NCBI GenBank assembly: GCA_921293015.1
Contig: OV121085.1
Location: 10,627,731 to 10,691,730, forward strand
Length of the DNA stretch: 64,000 nucleotides
Reading direction: 5' to 3'
Source of the DNA: Phorcus lineatus
Lineage: Eukaryota > Mollusca > Gastropoda > Trochida > Trochidae
Shown in pieces: positions 1-13,270 of this stretch. The position numbers and the translations under genes were made by a program. Below the pieces are notes generated by a model. It had not been told where the DNA came from, did no database searches, and saw only the letters and a program-made list of their open reading frames with translations. How positions within the stretch are numbered: the first letter of the stretch is position 1; each line of letters opens with the position of its first letter.

Positions 1-587
1 TAAGCGTATATATAAAAACTTCATAGCTTCGCTTTCATGACAAAGAACATCGAATCTATTTAATTCAATAAGTTAATCCATGTCATCACATCAAAGTAAT
101 ACATAATATCTCGAATAAGGACAATTGCCTCCCCCTGCCCCGAATAGCGAATTTACAAACACATCTAATTAGTAACACACGTTTGTTTTCAAACATTTTG
201 AATATGAGATGCCTCATTTCCAACCAAATGATATACAAAATTGAAATTTAAACTCATTTCCAATGTTCAAAGATAACACAACATTATGTCATCTTGAACA
301 TTAAATCTGTAATAAGACGATCAATGTTTAAAAGAAACTGTTGTCGTTTCTCAAATGGACTTTCGATATTATTTTCAGTGTCTGTTAAGGTTCTCATTAG
401 CCAAGACTTTACTTATACTGATGAAACTGCAAGATTGCAATGTAGATTTCAAGAAGCGTTTCATAATTTGTTTACTGTTAAAAATATAGTTTTTAAGATT
501 TAAATATACTAAAATATCCACAATACTAATTGGTCATTCATGGTGACATATGAAATAAATCATGCTTTTTTGAACCTTTAACCAAAG
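1..587. other. AT-rich, nothing recognised
   Basis: Only a 69-codon chance frame. No repeat or motif that I can name. Confidence 0.6.
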
Positions 588-682
588 ATGGTAGGCGTAT
601 TTCTGACAGTCATTTTTGCAATATTTGTATGTGATCTACAACAGTTCTTCATCCTATGCATCTGCACATGCATGCATTGCTT

Positions 683-808
683 CACGAGATCATCTTTCAA
701 CATGTGCACACACATGCATTACTCCACGAGATCATCTTTCAACATGTGCACACACATGCATTACTTCACGGGATCGTCTTTCAACATCTGCATGGACATG
801 CAAAAGAA
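683..808. repeat. 42-bp tandem repeat, three units
   Basis: CACGAGATCATCTTTCAACA begins at 683 and 725 and, with changes, at 767, each followed by a CATGCA-rich stretch. The unit is 14 codons, which is why three overlapping short frames stay open here; none looks like a real gene. Confidence 0.85.
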
Positions 809-1135
809 CATATCTATCATTCCCACAGTCTATGGCGCTGCGGCTTGTGATTTATAGAGAGGCGAGACTGACAAATTATTTGAGGTGTTATCGTATGGCG
901 GTTATTGGGGTAAGGGGACAGTTTTGATCCCCCGTCTCCTCATCTCAACGCCGAAGAGGGGGATCGTCGCCTCAATCTACCGTCCCTCCTCCCGTCAAAC
1001 TGATAACATCGGTCGGGAAACACAAGCTCGGATAAAAGTACCCACAAAGGCTTCGTCAGCCAACCTCCGACTCACTGACATCCCGCAGTCTCCCACTTAC
1101 ATACATTATTTCGATATTTTAGATAAGTCGGCCGC

Positions 1136-1172
1136 TATAAAGACTTGGGTGGTCCACCGAACGGCTTGCAGT
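1136..1172 (+). promoter_or_regulatory. Candidate core promoter (TATA plus initiator-like)
   Basis: TATAAAG at 1136-1142 in a GC context (GGCCGC) is followed 31 nt later by GCAGTT at 1167. The surrounding 880-1330 segment is richer in CpG than its neighbours. A short frame beginning MPRLRLYFRHYQVAV starts at the ATG at 1290 and reaches a possible donor, GTAATA. No downstream exon is recognised. Confidence 0.33.
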
Positions 1173-1339
1173 TGAGAGGTGTTGAATTGAGTCGGGGAAC
1201 TTATAATATCTGCTTTTATTAACTGTGTCGATGTTCCTGCGATAAGGCCTCACAACACTATTCAGAGGTCTAGAGGATAGATCGGAAAGATGCCAAGACT
1301 CCGTCTTTACTTTCGCCACTACCAAGTTGCTGTGGTAAT

Positions 1340-3315
1340 ATAATACCGCTCTAACTTAAATCAAGGATACGATAAACGTGTAACCGTACTTGATCAAACC
1401 ATCGCAACACCTTTCATCACCGTATTCAGTTTCAATACTCCAGATATAATTCTTTTGTACAAAATTCAATTAGCTTAAAATGGATTTTCAAAAGAAGATA
1501 AGGGATGTGGTTAATTCAATTGTAGGCTGACCTCACTGCATACTTAAAATTTATGGGAAGTTTGTTACGGATATGAATATTGAAATGCGAAAAGGATAGG
1601 ACTAGTTGGATCACCTTGTTGAACTCATAGTATAAGTGCGGATTTGTTCACACGTTAACAGATATTTGTTGATACTGAATTCAAATTATCTCTACGTTTA
1701 CAGGGATTTGTTTTAATGGTAGTCTGTTTCTTTTAATGGGGTCGTCGGATTATTAACTGATTTTCACTGATTATTCGTGAAATGCATTGTTTTATGGAAA
1801 ATAAATTAAAGTATATATAACAAGTTTGTCATTCTATCAAATCATTCAAATGTCAACAAGGAACATGTTTACATACTTAATAAGTATGCCATGCAGCTTC
1901 AAAGAAATGTGTAAATATGTTAAACAGAGGCCCGATTTGTCCATTAACAATTATTTTCATTCATTTTCACGGGTAATTTTAGCAAGAAATCATCAAAGAA
2001 CATAGTGATTTTTATTACACAAGCTATCAACATATGAATGCTTTAACGTAATTAATTGCCGTCTCACGTGGTGACCATACGACTTGCTATGTCTTCCCTT
2101 TATATATGTATAAATGTGGCAAATAGCCGCTAATAGAAGGCAGCGATATTGAGTCGGCTCTTCTCAGAAGGTCGGTCATATAATATTACTTAACACAATT
2201 GTTAGGTGTTTGTGGTACATACATCACTAACAACAAATCACACACACGGAATCATTTCGTATTAGTTATGCTTCTAGATTTATGTATTCCTGTATATGAG
2301 AACATTTCCAAAATTGTCAATACTTGTCAATATTAGTGTTTAAGACAAAATACTTTCTCAAAATGTAAAACATGGTTGAAACTCATGCAAAGATTAAGAT
2401 GTGATATTTTTATAAAGGGTTGACTGAAAAAAACTTATGATTTCCTATTAATTTACCAAACATTGTGTCAAATAAAAATTCTTTTCATCTAAAATGTGCG
2501 TAGTTTTTGTTTGAATTAAATGGACACTGCTTGTGAACTAGAAAAGGTGACAAACACAATATATACCATTGGGAAGATTTGCAACGGATGTATAGTGCAA
2601 TTACAAATGTTTGTCTCCATCATGCAACAATTCGTTTTAAAAAATTCAATGATATATAGCGACATAAAATTCGGGGAAATTAAATTAAAGTATAATGAAA
2701 TAAAGCTATAGTTTATTCCCTATGCCAAAGTTTGCAAGGCTGAATATGACAATGTTAAATGATAATTAGAGATCGTGGAAGAAAACACATGGTGAAGAAA
2801 ACACATGGTTTTCTTTTCAGGGTATATTTATTTTCAAGGGTAGCCTCCAAATGCATTATCATTTTGAATGAACTATCTATTACATGCAGAAGAGATACTT
2901 ATAATTATGCTTTAAAAAATTGCCAAATAGTTATAGTTTATGAGTGTCAATGTTTTTGTACATGATGTCACTTTGTCATGATAACGGGGCGTCATAATAA
3001 TGTGACGTCACTTTAGTTCAAAACCTTGATTGGAAAATCACTTCTTCAATTTTTTTCTCAATATATATATATACAATCTGTTGCAGACTGTAAGGGTTTG
3101 ATAACCCAGTACGTGGATCCTATGTATTTTGTGCTGAAATACAGAATTAAGATTGCAATATTTAAAACGGAAGCTCTTCAACAGTGGTTGATAGATCTAG
3201 CTATATACATTTAATATTTTCTATATATGCATTATCTTTCAGCCTTTTTAAATTATTCATTGTGTTTTCTTTTCAAATTCAATTAGTTTCTGTTATATTA
3301 TTTACTGCCTCCTCC
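1340..3315. other. Non-coding, AT-rich
   Basis: A TATA-like TATGTATAAATG at about 2106 with an E-box near 2066, and one TGACGTCA at 3003-3010. The short open frames here look like chance. Confidence 0.55.
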
Positions 3316-3664
3316 TGATGAAAATTCAAGAAAGTTCATGTGTTCGAATTATCATACCACACCTTTAAAAAAAAAGGGATTAATTAAATCTTGATAAAAC
3401 GATATAAAGTCAAGGGAAGTAAAGGAAATAAAAACTGTTCAGTTATTGTCATAAAATCGAATATGTAGAATGTAATGCTGTTATGTTTTTGATAAATTTC
3501 AAGTAACTTCATGCGTTCGAATTATCATACCATATCTTAAAAAAGAGACAATAGGGATTAATTTAATCTTGATAAAACGGTAATAAAGTCAAGGGAAGTA
3601 AAGGAAATAAAAACTGTTCAGTTATTGTCACAAAATCGAATATGTAGATTGTAATGCTGTTATC
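3316..3664. repeat. Tandem segmental duplication, two copies of about 170 bp
   Basis: The segment starting at 3321 is repeated with an offset of about 173 bp from 3494. Both copies share TTCGAATTATCATACCA, GTCAAGGGAAGTAAAGGAAA and ATTGTAATGCTGTTAT or a near version, with small indels around the A-run. It is an unequal-crossover style duplication with no coding content. Confidence 0.88.
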
Positions 3665-4588
3665 GATTTTTAGAACAAATTTATATATGTAGACATGTAT
3701 AGAATGGCATGTTGACTGTTGACCGATATGGAAAAGTGGTTAATTTACAAAAAATAATATGGTGATTTTTCTACGAATGTTGCTAAAACAATACCTCTAC
3801 TTAAATTAATCAGAGTTTTTTTGCAACAGTCAAGAAGAAATCAAACTGGATTTTTTTTTGTATTTGTATTTGTATCATGTTTACATATCATTTTTCTATT
3901 ACCTAATTAACGTAATTGGATACGCTTTTGAGAGCACCTTAAATCTGCAAGTGACTTGCATATCCTTTAGATTTTATTGTCATTATTCTTAAATAGTCCT
4001 CCGACAAATACAACTAAATAAAAAAAATCTTTTACCAATAAAGATAAGGTATTTTCGATAATGTTTTTAAATATTTTGTTTTATTGTAAAACATGCAGTT
4101 GCTCTTAAACCTGTATAACTCACAAGAGATAAATCGCTAGAAACCCATAACTTCAATGAAAAGTTATCTCCCCTATATATGATTTCATGAGTACAATGAT
4201 TTAATTGCGAAAATGTCTGCTATACTCTGGTAACATACTGTTTTACTTTAAATTATTTTTATTATTTGCTTATTGCTTTTAAAGTTTCCTTGGAATCGTT
4301 TCGTTAAACGCTTTTTTTTATATATAATGAATATATATTCGAATAAAGTCGTTGTTTTTCCCTTCTCTTCGCCTATGTGTGATGTACTAAATATTGCCTT
4401 TTGTTGTTATTATTTTGCGATATTCACTATCCATACAGGAAAACACAAACCAAAAAATAAAACTTAACATTTAAGAGATAATTTTGTTATTGTTGAAAAG
4501 CTTTCAACAATCGTTTCAATAGGAGATCCCAGTTGTGTTACACGTAGCATTGTAACGTATTGCTTGTGTGACATCATAGGATTCAGCA

Positions 4589-4589
<1 letters not shown>
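3665..4589. other. Non-coding, AT-rich
   Basis: T and A runs only; a 64-codon frame at 4273 has no family character. Confidence 0.6.

Positions 4590-4620
<31 letters not shown>
4590..4620. repeat. Homopolymer of 31 cytosines
   Basis: An uninterrupted C tract sits in AT-rich DNA, beginning after GCAT. The length is likely to vary between alleles and sequencing runs. Confidence 0.95.
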
Positions 4621-5710
4621 TTATACTTTTAAATATACAAATACATGAAACTTATATTCTATATATTTCATATTCAAACTTTCAGAATCATACAACTTTG
4701 ATAACGAGGCAAAGCGTTAATGAGTGAATCTTCAAGATGAGAAAAGTCAGAACCGCACCCGCATTAAAACAAACTGTAACAAAACGCGAACTCAGTTTAT
4801 GTACACAAGCACCTTATAAAATCTAACAGTGCAATATAATGAATTTACTGTTGTCGTAATATATTAGAATAAACTCCACCATGCATCAGAGATAAAAAAA
4901 TGAAGAGTAACAAACTTCCTCGTGTCATAATCGAACTGGAAAATTATTCCAACTCAGTTTTCTCAAAACATTCAGTGTGAAATAAATATTTGTCAGAATA
5001 TCTTATAACAAAAAGCATCATGTATAACTAAGAAATACCAAAAGAGCTTATGATTATTTACTATTTCGTTCATTCGCTCATTTATCGTATAAAGTAATAT
5101 TTCAACACAAAGGAAAATGATAATTTATTAATTTTTCATTATATTGAAAACTTATCTCATACACAAAAAACAAAGCACTTAAAGAAAAGATGATGATGTA
5201 ATACTCTATTGAAGAAAGTTTCTCTCTTCAGCGCGAAAGTAAATATTAGATCTCACAATAGGGTAAAGGTACAAAACAATTAGTTTTCTAAATGATAATG
5301 CAAACATTGATATAAGTACGTAAGCATATTTGTTCCACTGTCAGTTTTAGGTTTGTTTATATACATCCTAGATTTCCTAGATCGTTTCACATACGCTTTG
5401 TTTCTGTCAACAGTGTCAAACCATAAATTTCCTCCCAAGCACGAAGCCAAGTTTGCCTTTCACGATTGGAAAGATTTCAATTTGTTATATTCTAACATTT
5501 ACCATTCACCAGTACGTTCGGCCTAAGCGTTTAAGAAGATAACTGTTGCGAGATCGGTATGTGTATCCGCTTCTTAATCTTTTAAGTAATTAAGGAGATC
5601 TGGTCATTTGTGAATGAAACAGTTCTGAACTTTCCCAATGGATAACTTTCACCAGGGGCTTTAACGATTTTACAATCTCTCATTGGTGTACCTACCCCAC
5701 GTCACGCCCG
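4621..5710. other. Non-coding, AT-rich
   Basis: Would be the transcribed side of the leftward promoter at 5.7 kb. I see no coding exon in it. Confidence 0.5.
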
Positions 5711-5712
5711 GT

Positions 5713-5752
5713 GTTATTTATAGCACTATGACGTCATATCCAGTCACGTGAC
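5713..5752 (-). promoter_or_regulatory. Candidate promoter reading leftwards: E-box, CRE, TATA box
   Basis: On the minus strand the palindromic E-box GTCACGTGAC (5743-5752) is followed by the palindromic CRE TGACGTCA (5729-5736) and then CTATAAATAACACC (about 5711-5724). This order and spacing is that of a cAMP/CREB-type inducible promoter, with initiation expected near 5685-5695. I found no coding exon to the left of it. Confidence 0.38.
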
Positions 5753-5759
5753 CTCAAGG

Positions 5760-8700
5760 CTGGTCTATTTCCAGCTTGCAGCTGATTCAATAATTATTTC
5801 GTTTGTCAACAAGTGTATTTTCCCTTCGTGGTCGCATCCGGCTTTCGGCGTTGCATGTCGAAAAAGCGTTAAAGTTGTCTTGCGTTGTATCGAGGGAAAC
5901 AGTAACAAGTAAACAGGCACTTCGAAACATTGTCAGTTCAACTCATTATTTAAGGTAACTTCATGTATTCAGCGATAAGATGAAGTGACGTGATATCACA
6001 AGAACATTTAATAAAGTTGATAGATAAGACTTTCTGGTAATATCTTAACATCGTCATCTCAACTAATTCCATTAGTTAACTATTCAATGAACCGATTAAC
6101 TTTTCAGAGCTACTCATATTTCTTATGTAAACGATATTTGAAACAAATCTGAAGTTGCGAGTTAATTCTTTCCTCTTATCGTTTGTACGGTCAAGTTCAC
6201 ATCAACATATGGTAATGGCTATTTACCCGTTTAATACAAATTGCTTTGCGTTATTCATTATCGTATTAATATAGGAGTATTTGAAAGAAAGTTGAAGTTC
6301 ATGTCAATATCTAATCATTTTCATATTTTCATCTCATCAAGACACATTCGTAGCTAAGCAATGAGACGGTTACTAATTTGATCTGTTAACAGTATTTTCT
6401 TTACAATTTGACTAGATACCAATAGCTATCTTAAAATATTTTGTGAATGTATTAACTCATTAATTATTACAAATAGTTGAAATATATTGTTTATTTAAGT
6501 TTGGATCTGTATCGAGTCATCTCTTCAGTCATAAAACAACTACAGTAGCCATTACGACATTGGCATCACCAATTACTTTCATCAATTAGAATACTTCAAC
6601 TAAATCTTACATAATGGTTGTATTGTTTTCAATGAAGCAATCAAATGGATCATTGCAATTTATCACATATTGAAAATATTTTGTTACGCAGTAAGGAAAG
6701 GGTACATAGTTAGAATACTTATTAATAAAAACGTTAAATATATTGAGAGAAATGCCTTTTTGACTGCTCCACGCTTTTATGTTATCGTATTATATCAACA
6801 ACATTTTATGTGGAACAATGAAGTGATTTAATACCAATCAAATTAGTATCTAAGTGAAACATTACATTAACTTTGGGGAAAATCGCTCTTGATATACAGT
6901 AATCTATGATGACGCCAGAAATGGATTTTATTTCATTAGAATAAAAATGATTCCATATCAGAAGTTACGTCAGAGAGTTTCACTTTAAATTTTCTGCTTA
7001 ATATAATGTATAAGAAACCTTATATTTCACATACACGTTGCTATGCATTAATTCAGTTTGAAAATTGAAACTAAAGACGTTGAATTTAAATCTAGAGAAA
7101 TGTTAAAATTTACATCATTGTCTGGTCAAAACATTACATCATGTAACTTGTCATTATCAGTTACATAATTGAAAAAAACATGAACGTATTGTGATACTTG
7201 GATAAACGTTATGGCATTTTATGACTTCTATCTAGTTTTTATCAACGATCATCAGACTCACTGTTATAATAGTCCCCTGCATTTGGTCATAATCGTGAAT
7301 TAAAGACTAAATTTATGCATTTCTGATTGCTAGGATCTATGGCACAGTAACCCAAATGGCTTGATTTCGCACGAAATAAAGGAACGGCTATAATTCTCTC
7401 TTTTCGTCACTCAGACAGGTTTTTCCATAGTGAAAATACGTTTGTTGAGTAGAAATATTACCGTTTTTATCTACATCTAAAGTTTCGACTCACATAAATG
7501 TTTCCACTTAATTCTTAGCAAACCAATATCAGTGTTCAAGAAAAACATGTAATGAAGATTTTTTTATATTTTATTCGACCCAGTAAGTTGTCATTGAACA
7601 GAAATACCTTTTTTGTTCTTTACATACTTTACTCATCATTGAGGTAGGTCAGAGGTTTTGCCTAGCCTAACTTTATTGTTTTCGCTAAAAAATCATCTTC
7701 CAATAAAAAACTAAGATCTTCTATAGAATATGAAATTCCATTCCACATGTGTACATATTAAAAACATGTTCAAGTGCACTATAGATATGTTTGGTCTATT
7801 GAGATTTCGTCCAGTATACAAATACATTTCTCAAAGAGCCTGGTTTAATTAGGTATTTGAAAAATATATCCCAATATATCCCCCCTTTACCGTGTTCAGT
7901 TTTTTCGGTAAAATGACTACTTCATTTGAAATTTTTGTTCAGTAATTTAAGATATATGTTTTCATGTACCGTTGTATTATATAATTTTTTTAAAAATGAC
8001 AATGAATTTGTGTTTCACATTCTAAACGAAAGAAAAATATAGTTTATTGTGAAGCATGTATAAACGACATTAATAAATACTTAAAAAACAGACAAATTGT
8101 GGTTTATCAGACACTTTAAATGATAAAGACATTTACAAGAAGATGTTTTCACCTATTTGGAAGTCCCGAGCAGTGTACAATTAGATTGTCTAAACATAAT
8201 AAAATAAAAAGTTGTAATGGCTTTCTATAGTATCAACCAACCAATCACTGAATCAAACAAATGTTGACAATATCTTAACAAGAAAAAATTAATATCCAAA
8301 ATATATCGGGACCTATTTGGATTTATCCTTTCACTTTCACACTGATTTTATGTACAATTGTGTGTGTATAAATTCTTGTAATGGGACAGTAAATATGAAA
8401 TAACTCATTGTATTTAATATCTCTTTCTTCTGAAAACAATATTCAAATCATGTACTTTCTCTAAAATTGAAACCATAAAAATCAATCGAATGTGACTGGT
8501 CCAATGGTTCTGTACCTTATTTGTCTTCTGATTTCGAATCGATCCAGATTGGTGAACAGTACATGTACATCGTTTTTTTCCAAAATCATCTAAACAACTG
8601 GAATAATATGTTGTCAGATGTGACATCCTTACATGAAAGAAACATCTTAATCTAAAAGTATTACCTTTGGAACGGAAAATAAAACAAATGATAGCTAAGG

Positions 8701-11700
8701 GAAATATTCACTTGCAAAATGTTTTCCAAATAAAATTTCATGAACTGACAAGTTCTTTTCAAATTACCTAATCAAATGAATTAATTCCTTATAACTTCTT
8801 GACGTTGATATTGACATTGACGATGTATTGTTAATGGGAAGGGCATTACGACCTACAGACTGTTGACATCATCTGACAGATTGTTTATATTTTCTTTCTC
8901 CATATGATTTTTTTAAACAAAATTTGTGACATTAGAAATGATACTTAAGGAAGTTGTAACAGCATAAACATTGTTTTCAAAGAAAATAATGATTTTGATT
9001 CCTCATATTATGATGAACATAAATAACGTTGATGAGGCTTTGGTAAATTCTTAAAGCATTATCATTTTATTGCATAAGGTCAGCTTGTTATGATACGTAA
9101 ATCTACTTATAAAAGTTAAATGAATTAGTTTTATCAAAAAATTTAATCAGAGGACAAACACATGTTAACACTTTACACACTTCACAACCTTCTCTTTACA
9201 ATTCTTTTGTGTATTTGTAAAATACAAAAATATGTACATCTGACCCGTCTAGTGCTTTTGAATTCCCTTTTTGCTAACACAGCTATGGATGCATAAATGA
9301 TAACATAACAAAGAAACCTTACCTGAAGTTCATGTTAGCTTTAAAAGAGACAGTAGTAAATAAAACTCCTAGACTATATTTCAGTTTTAAAAGTTTAAAG
9401 CCAACCAAGTTTTACATATTAACTTTAGTCAATTCAATTTTTATTGCAGAAATTCTGTATAAAGGATACTTTCATGTGTCACTTAATAACGATTACCAAT
9501 GCTTTTTTTTATTGCTATTTTCATAAAATTATTTTAGCAATGTGTTATCTGTCGCTTAAGTGTACATACATCTTAAACTTCTAATTTAGGGGTTCATCTA
9601 ATGAAAATTGGCAGTGAATCCTTGAGTAAATTTTGAACAGATGAAATGTAATTTTTTAAAATAAATACATTATTTATAATTTTATATTGTGAATTAAAGT
9701 TAAATTTTCTTCAAAAAAAATATAATATAATTGTTAAAGTTTATTAAAAGATACCAAAGATTTACTTAATATAATAAATCCAATTAGCACGACTTTTTAT
9801 TACTCTATGATAGAACAAGCATCAATAACTGCATGGTACTATTTTATCTATATAAAGACTAATGATAGAATATTTAGGTGCCAATAAATATCTTTTGAAT
9901 ATTTTTACACGTTTTGCTTCAATGGCAGTTTCCTTGCATATATCTCTCAGTAACGACAACTCAAGATCACGATAAGAATGTAATGGAAAAAATACAAACA
10001 CAATCCACTACCACAATTTTAGATGTAAATAATGTTTTAAATTAGTTGATTTTAAAGAAGTTGGTGCTTGAAGCAAACTCGTAAAAAAGTAAAATCACAT
10101 AAAGATACGATTTTAGAGGGAAATATAATTGCTTTATCGTTTATAGTAACTCTTTCAATGGAACATATTTTAAAATGAAATTTTACAGTTACAAGGAATT
10201 GTACGCGTTATTATAGCATCAGTTATCAAGAGTTATAACGGTTATGGCATTATATTTTCGTAGATGAACATTTTTTAAACGTTGGTCAAATTCAAAACAA
10301 CAAAACAAAAGCATGAAAGGTTCCGTTTACATGAACGTCTAACAAAATAAAAATTGAACGTGATCCAGGACTTTCGCCATTCATGATAAGTGAATTTTAG
10401 TCCCGAATAAAATTGAAAATAGTTCATGGACTGCTGATAAAAAAACCAAAAATGGTCACATGCAAAAGAGAAAAGATACTCCTTTAAAATGCTATCAACT
10501 ATAATAGACAGACAGAAAGAGTGTATTCCAGTGTTAAATGTATTCACATATAAAAAAAATGTAGGTGTCTTTACTCAAAAAATACATACACCCAGCCAAT
10601 AACAGAATACGAGACGATATTACGTGTATTGTTTATAAAAAGGACAAAATATGTTTTATAAATATAAACAAGATGTAAAAAGAAGCTATAATCCATTAAA
10701 GAACGTAAGACTCTCCATTTCCTAAGCAGAAACGGTTGTAATTGCTAAAACGGTCACCAAGGATACAAAATTTGTTAAATTAGTTAAATGTGCCAATTTA
10801 AAGTGAAGTGTACTTCATTTTAAACACAAGCGCAGAAAACGTAGAGTCTCTCAGGCATGGCGTATAAATGCATCTGTTGAAGTTCTTGATTACACAAATA
10901 TTCAGCAATTACACTTGCTAGAAAAGATAATTACTGTTGTATAAAGGCGGATACATTAATTAGCATATCATGCGATTTCACAGGGTAAGACAGATTCATT
11001 TACTGATTATTTATTCATAACAGAATTTGCTAGTTCTAATCATAAATTTACTTTGTATTTCAGAAAATTCGACAACTTATAGATTTAAAATACACTTTTG
11101 ATGTTAAACGATGGAGTTAACAAAGGGATGCTGCATTTTGTAGCCTTTAAGATAATTTCATAATTAAATAGCTGCATGGAAAAGCTAATCAAAATTATGA
11201 CTGTAATTGATTCGAGGCGAAAAAGCAACATCACTTGGAATAATAAGTGTAATACATGAAAGACGTTGAATTTGATCATTAAAACAAACAAAACTCCTGA
11301 AAAATACGTTTCTAAAATTCAACTACAAAAAAATAAATGAGGCTTTACCATCAAGACTTTCCCATAATTGTTATCAATACAGCATCTAAGACGTACCATT
11401 ATTTCCATGAAAATTATACTAAGACTGACGACACTGACATTAAAGTAAAAATTGTTTCACTACTTTATATGTTTAATGTGGATCTGGAGAAGTCTTATTT
11501 TACACCTAGTGTATAAAATTATGTCGTAAATACAAATAGTATTTCGTCAATGTAATTATTATTAGTTTTAATAGTCAATACAGTGATATGAAAAACACAT
11601 GCTTCTAAATAAATGTATGCAATACAGTGGACTCAAGTCCTCAAGATGAAATGTAACGTCATGTAAAAATACACTCCTAAAAAGAGAATGAAATGTCATA

Positions 11701-12119
11701 CAATGCATGAGGTCCTTAAATTAAGGACCAAGGTATGTAATGTCCATGTCTTAAATATTATACAATGTAATGTTAAGCGGTGTATTTAAAAACCATATGA
11801 TATAAGCTCACAAAACGTACAAATCAGTTCGTGTAATGTGGGTGGTCCTTAAAAAGATTACACCGTCAAATTCATGCATCGTCCAAACGATACAATAGAA
11901 CATCGTATCATATACAATTTCATAAATAAATCATGTCATCACTTATGTAACGTACGACCCATACAATGAATAAAATGTCAAACCAAGGGTAAGTTCCTCA
12001 ATACAAAATACATTGTCATGACTTGAAGTGAAGTGTTCATTCAGTTTTACTTGTAGTCATATATAAACGGTGAATTTGTTCTCATTATTTCATCTATAAA
12101 TTGCTATAACATTTTTAAC
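5760..12119. other. Long AT-rich gene-free stretch
   Basis: Six kilobases without a recognisable exon, RNA gene or clear repeat. The few open frames (for example 10275-10547 minus, 90 codons) have no family features and biased Phe/Ser content expected of AT-rich chance frames. Confidence 0.6.
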
Positions 12120-12262
12120 TTTTGGATGACACACTCTGTCGATGCTCGTACTTTTTGGTCCAGTCCCTTACATTCCAGTACACTCCCAGAGTTTGGCAAA
12201 ATTCGCCGCACTGACTGTAGCAACAGCTTACCCACTCGACCGCCAGGTCTTGACAAACGTAC
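12120..12262 (-). repeat. Possible tRNA-derived SINE fragment (or small Cys-rich exon)
   Basis: On the minus strand GGCGGTCGAGTGGGTAAGC (about 12226-12244) resembles the A-box region of tRNA-Ser/Leu. About 35 nt on, a degenerate B-box-like GGCGAATTTTGCC follows, and the tail is GC-richer than its surroundings. Against this, two minus frames are open, one reading QDLAVEWVSCCYSQCGEFCQ and onward, so a short Cys-rich exon is the alternative. I cannot decide without a copy-number search. Confidence 0.35.
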
Positions 12263-12723
12263 CATTATTTTGTCATCTCATGTATAATTAATCACATCCA
12301 TATAACAAACTATGAAGGAAAGCGGCAACAGTATTAAAGATAAAAAGGCATTGAAGACATTTTACATTCTTTCAAGACATTTTCATATTTGTTGTGTTTC
12401 ACATATACCGAATCACGCTATAATCAGAGTCCTTTGTATATCTCAATAAGAAAGAAAGTAGATGTTAATTGTCGTACATGTTTCCCACGAGGTTTAAACG
12501 AATATTTTCACGATTTCGCTAACAATGACAATCTTACATAGAGAAAATCCAACAATGGGGAAATAATTACAGATTATCCGGAAAGGAAGAGAGAGGAGAA
12601 TGCAGGGAGAACCCTTGTTGCATGGTAGATTAAACGGTTTCCAACAAGTTATTCGCCAGCCACGTTTGGTAAATAGGCCTGTATTGGAGCTATGTATCGT
12701 CAATCTCTTTGCTAAGTCAAAGG

Positions 12724-13270
12724 CCGCCCCCTAGCGTTCTGACCGCACTTTACACGTGCAAACCTCTCTCAAACTCCAGGTGTTCGGCTGAGCGCAAGAC
12801 TCCCCATCTCGGCACGTATAGGGATAGCAAGCATACCCTAGCGATCGAGGCCAAACATTGAGGAAAAAACAGGCGAGATAGTTACCGAGAGGGCATATAG
12901 CAATCCTCTGCTCCCACAGTTTTCAAGAAGGGGGAGGGGAGGAGGAGGGGAGAGGGGGTAAGCGTTAAGAGATTACCCACAGTGCTTTGTTTGGACATAG
13001 CGCGAGCTCTGAGCCGGCTTGTTTAGGCATGGGGCTAAGTCGTGGTGCTGAAAAACAGACCTGTTGATTTCTGTCAACTCCGCGCATGCGTAACTCGTCG
13101 TTTGTTATGTGCACCTGGGAATTTGAACGTTTTTCTAGAGGATTTTTTAAGGAAAGAGTAAACAATTTTGAAGAGAGAGTATTTCAAGTTTGTTTGCCTT
13201 ATTTGTACCTAATCTAAATATTCAAGCTCAATGGAAAGTCAAGCTGTTGTGCGTCTTCTGGTGTAAGGTA
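12724..13270 (+). promoter_or_regulatory. CpG-richer promoter-like patch with CTCF-like, G4 and NRF1-like motifs
   Basis: Against AT-rich flanks this patch holds GCCCCCTAGCG (12726-12736, reverse of a CTCF core), a G-quadruplex-type run with four G tracts (12930-12958), and CGCGCATGCGTA (13081-13092, one base off the NRF1 consensus). After it the sequence passes to a possible donor GTGTAAG/GTAACG at 13267 and becomes AT-rich. It may be a TATA-less promoter with a non-coding first exon on the plus strand; no coding exon follows in view. Confidence 0.4.

Noticed and set aside
588-927. Three overlapping frames rich in His and Cys
   Set aside because: Product of the 42-bp tandem repeat, whose unit is a multiple of three.
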